The notes under the pieces are model-generated. The model was given only the letters and a program-made list of their open reading frames with translations, was not told where the DNA came from and searched no databases. A stretch of 64,000 nt of DNA from Candidula unifasciata (lineage: Eukaryota; Mollusca; Gastropoda; Stylommatophora; Geomitridae), in NCBI GenBank assembly GCA_905116865.2, contig CAJHNH020001575.1, forward strand, positions 12,501 through 76,500. Reading direction: 5' to 3'. The position numbers were made by a program, and so were the translations under genes. Positions 61,880 through 64,000 of the stretch are shown here, one piece after another; the first letter of the stretch is position 1, and each line of letters begins with the position of its first letter.

Positions 61880-62280
61880 AATATATTAGTGATATCATCA
61901 TCATGTAGCAGGCCCCTTGCAGAACGTCGCTCTCATCGTGGTCTGCCTGAAAGAAACTCGGTCTCTCACCAGCTCTCCTGCCTAATGTACTTTCTTTCAT
62001 ACTCAAGGAGTCACTTTTATCCTGTGCCCATCTTCGTGTTGGTCGGCCCCTGTCCCTCCTTCCTGGTACCATGCCTTCTGCTATAATTTTTTCCAATCTA
62101 TCGTGGCGCTTGATATGACCAAAATATTTCAACTTCTGAGACAGGATGCTGTCTATTATCGAATCTACCTTGATGTTCAGATCTTTCAAGATGTCAGTAT
62201 TTCTCCTCTTTATCGTCCAAGATATATTGGCCGCTTCCATGATGAGTTTCTTGGGATAGTAATGTGGTAGTTTCCCGTTG
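61880..62280 (-). mobile_element. LINE polymerase C-terminal fragment
   Basis: An open minus frame reads ISWTIKRRNTDILKDL, then QKLKYFGHIKRHDRLEKII, then GMVPGRRDRGRPTRRWAQD, and ends near a DVLQG motif. This is the ISWxxxxxNxxIL...KLKYFGHIxRxxxLEK...GRRxRGRPxRRW series of RTE-like LINEs. It is the least decayed LINE piece in the window but truncated at both ends. Confidence 0.8.
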
Positions 62281-64000
62281 CTTTCCACACCCACATGGCT
62301 TTAGACCAAGTCCTCAGCCTTCAGCAACCTTTTCGATTGCTAGAGCCAGTGAGTGAGTGCCCTGCTCTGTGATGCTCCTGCTAACAGCAGAGGGCACCTC
62401 AGAGGTGTCCACTTATCCCTGGGGATACACGGTCCCCATAGCTGCGTTGGCCACACCTCTACCGCGTGGAGATGCAGTTGAGGTTTTCCACACTGTGATA
62501 TAATTTAGGTCAAAACTAAACGTAAAAAAAGTGACTGGGGAGTTAAAGGCCTAAGACTTATTAAATGCTCAATTATGCTAATAATCATCTGCCGAAAGTC
62601 AAATATGTATAATTATTTGTTGAAAATAATGTATGTATACTGAAATAAACAACAGCTCTAAAGAAACAGAAAAAGTATAAATTAAAAAGAAAACTCAGAG
62701 GATTCAAGGGGGTCTACACTTTGTTTAAGTGCACAGTAATAATAATAATAATATGCTGGATATCGAATAAATAAAACAATACATTTGAAATAATGTATGC
62801 ATTTAAAAGATTTCAAAGAGAACATCTATACTTGTTTGGGGTGAGGCAGCTTCTGTGGGGTTGTTTTTTGTTAAACAAACTGGTGTCGTTGGAGGAGACA
62901 GGTTCACGGTGCATACACCCTAAGGTTTCTGCGTCCCTGGGACGTACTAATTATGTACTATGGGGTGACCAGTTTGCTATGAAGCTGAAACTATGATTAC
63001 CAGATTACCAGATTACTAATTATGTTGTTTGATTACATTTGTGTGGTCTAGTATGTGTTATGATAATCAGTTTTAGCAGCATTTATTGGCAAGTGAAATT
63101 TTGAGATAATGCATATAGTATTTGTATATTGTAGGCGTTAGGATGACTATGAGGAAATATAGAACGGGATTTTGTGGTCGAATATTATAAGATAAAAGAA
63201 ATGCTGGGGTAGTTTAATTTGATGTAAGATCGAGATTGGTATCAGAGAAGCAGACACACATACGGACATAAAAAAAATTAAATATCAGACAGACAGACAT
63301 ACGTTAGGGAGACAGACAGGCATACATACATACGTTTGGGAGACAGACAGACAGACAAACAAACAGACAGACAGACACGAAGACAACCATATAGACAGGC
63401 AGACATACAGAAAGACAAACAGACACACATAGAGACAGATCAACGCCAGGGAAGCCAACAGATAATCTATGAAGACGGAAATTGCAGCCATCGATCATAA
63501 ATGTTTTGACAGTTACAATTTCAATCACGTATGTGCTTCCAAACGCGGCTGTCTTGTGGAATGACAAACCGGAAGTTAGATGAATCAGCAGACGTTATCA
63601 ATAGTGTCTTTCGCCGACTAGTCCTGGCGATCTTTCTAGTAACATTTCTGGAGGTAAAGAACGACCCGCTGTTGAAATTATCATTATTTTTTTTATTCAT
63701 CTATCGTCTGGAAAAACAGAATGGCGCCAAGAACAAATGTTATTACTGTTACTGAAAATTGTAGTAGCCGCAGAAACAGTAGTAGGTGTAGTAATGGTTA
63801 TACTAGGGATAGCAGTGGAAATGCTTCTATAGTTAGTCTAGAAGTTGATGCCGATGATCAACCAATTGTTTTTCAGCTGTAGTGCAATGTAAATAAATGA
63901 AATTATAATGTATAATATTGGTACTGTGATAAACGGTAACACGGGGATTCGTTTACAAGCTTGCCCCAGACATGGCTTTGGCAACGTGCCATCCTAGCAG
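62281..64000. other. Mostly unique sequence, no gene seen
   Basis: Includes a GC-richer patch at 62340-62500 with a GTGCCCT...AGGGCAC inverted repeat, loose A/T-rich repeats near 62545-62790, and a degenerate CAGACA microsatellite at about 63280-63430. No splice-supported frame was found. Confidence 0.35.

Noticed and set aside
62340..62500. GC-rich patch with inverted GTGCCCT/AGGGCAC
   Set aside because: Short imperfect stem with no match to a known structured RNA or SINE head. Left as unexplained sequence.

Overview
This is eukaryotic, almost certainly metazoan, nuclear DNA. No operons, ribosome binding sites or long genuine open frames occur. The supportable coding sequence is short exons with splice signals, all on the minus strand, set in very large introns or intergenic DNA full of tandem repeats and old transposon pieces. 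The mixture of degraded non-LTR retrotransposon 3' ends, tRNA-derived SINEs, poly-G tracts and dense minisatellites, with a furin/PC1-type convertase and a D-cysteine desulfhydrase-like exon, suggests a lophotrochozoan and most likely a mollusc. That is an inference from style, not proof.

Genes. The best supported gene is a proprotein convertase (kexin/furin family, peptidase S8) on the minus strand. Three consecutive exons (14416-14520, 12222-12365, 4292-4394) have compatible phases and consensus or near-consensus splice sites. They encode the second half of the prodomain with its RSRR and RVKR processing sites, the start of the catalytic domain, and the catalytic aspartate motif DDG. The intron positions resemble those recalled for vertebrate PCSK1. 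The exons upstream (signal peptide, first half of prodomain) and downstream (catalytic His and Ser) were not found. Weaker exon candidates, also on the minus strand, are a D-cysteine desulfhydrase/ACC-deaminase-like exon (40439-40522), a coiled-coil exon (53285-53385), a possible membrane-segment exon (35613-35772) and a possible terminal exon (42851-42919). They need not belong to one gene.

Layout. 1-4.2 kb: LINE fragments, a 63-bp minisatellite and a CAGT-type array. 4.3-14.5 kb: the convertase exons, with a 4-kb array of a 35-bp unit inside one intron. 14.5-21 kb: LINE 3' ends, 36-, 60- and 22-bp arrays, CT, GACA and GATA microsatellites. 21-26 kb: a hAT-like end, a 21-bp array, the inverted partner of a dispersed repeat also present at 6.6-7.5 kb, and a hairpin-bearing 42-bp array. 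26-33 kb: SINEs, 21- and 35-bp arrays and a long GAAA tract. 33-43 kb: many 15- to 68-bp arrays. 43.9-49.4 kb: a 5.5-kb array of a 39-bp unit with higher-order structure. 49.9-55 kb: 30-, 33- and 49-bp arrays. 55.3-58.7 kb: a 3.4-kb array of a 19-bp unit. 58.7-64 kb: LINE fragments and 33/30-bp arrays.

Roughly half of the window is tandem repeat by my reading. Almost all the long open frames are artefacts of repeat units whose length or composition avoids stop codons. I see no CRISPR, prophage, rRNA or intact tRNA gene and no self-contained defence or biosynthetic system. The unusual content is the repeat landscape itself: several unrelated arrays with units of 30-42 bp, hairpin-forming units, an array that grew out of a LINE 3' end, and an apparent four-copy SINE family.
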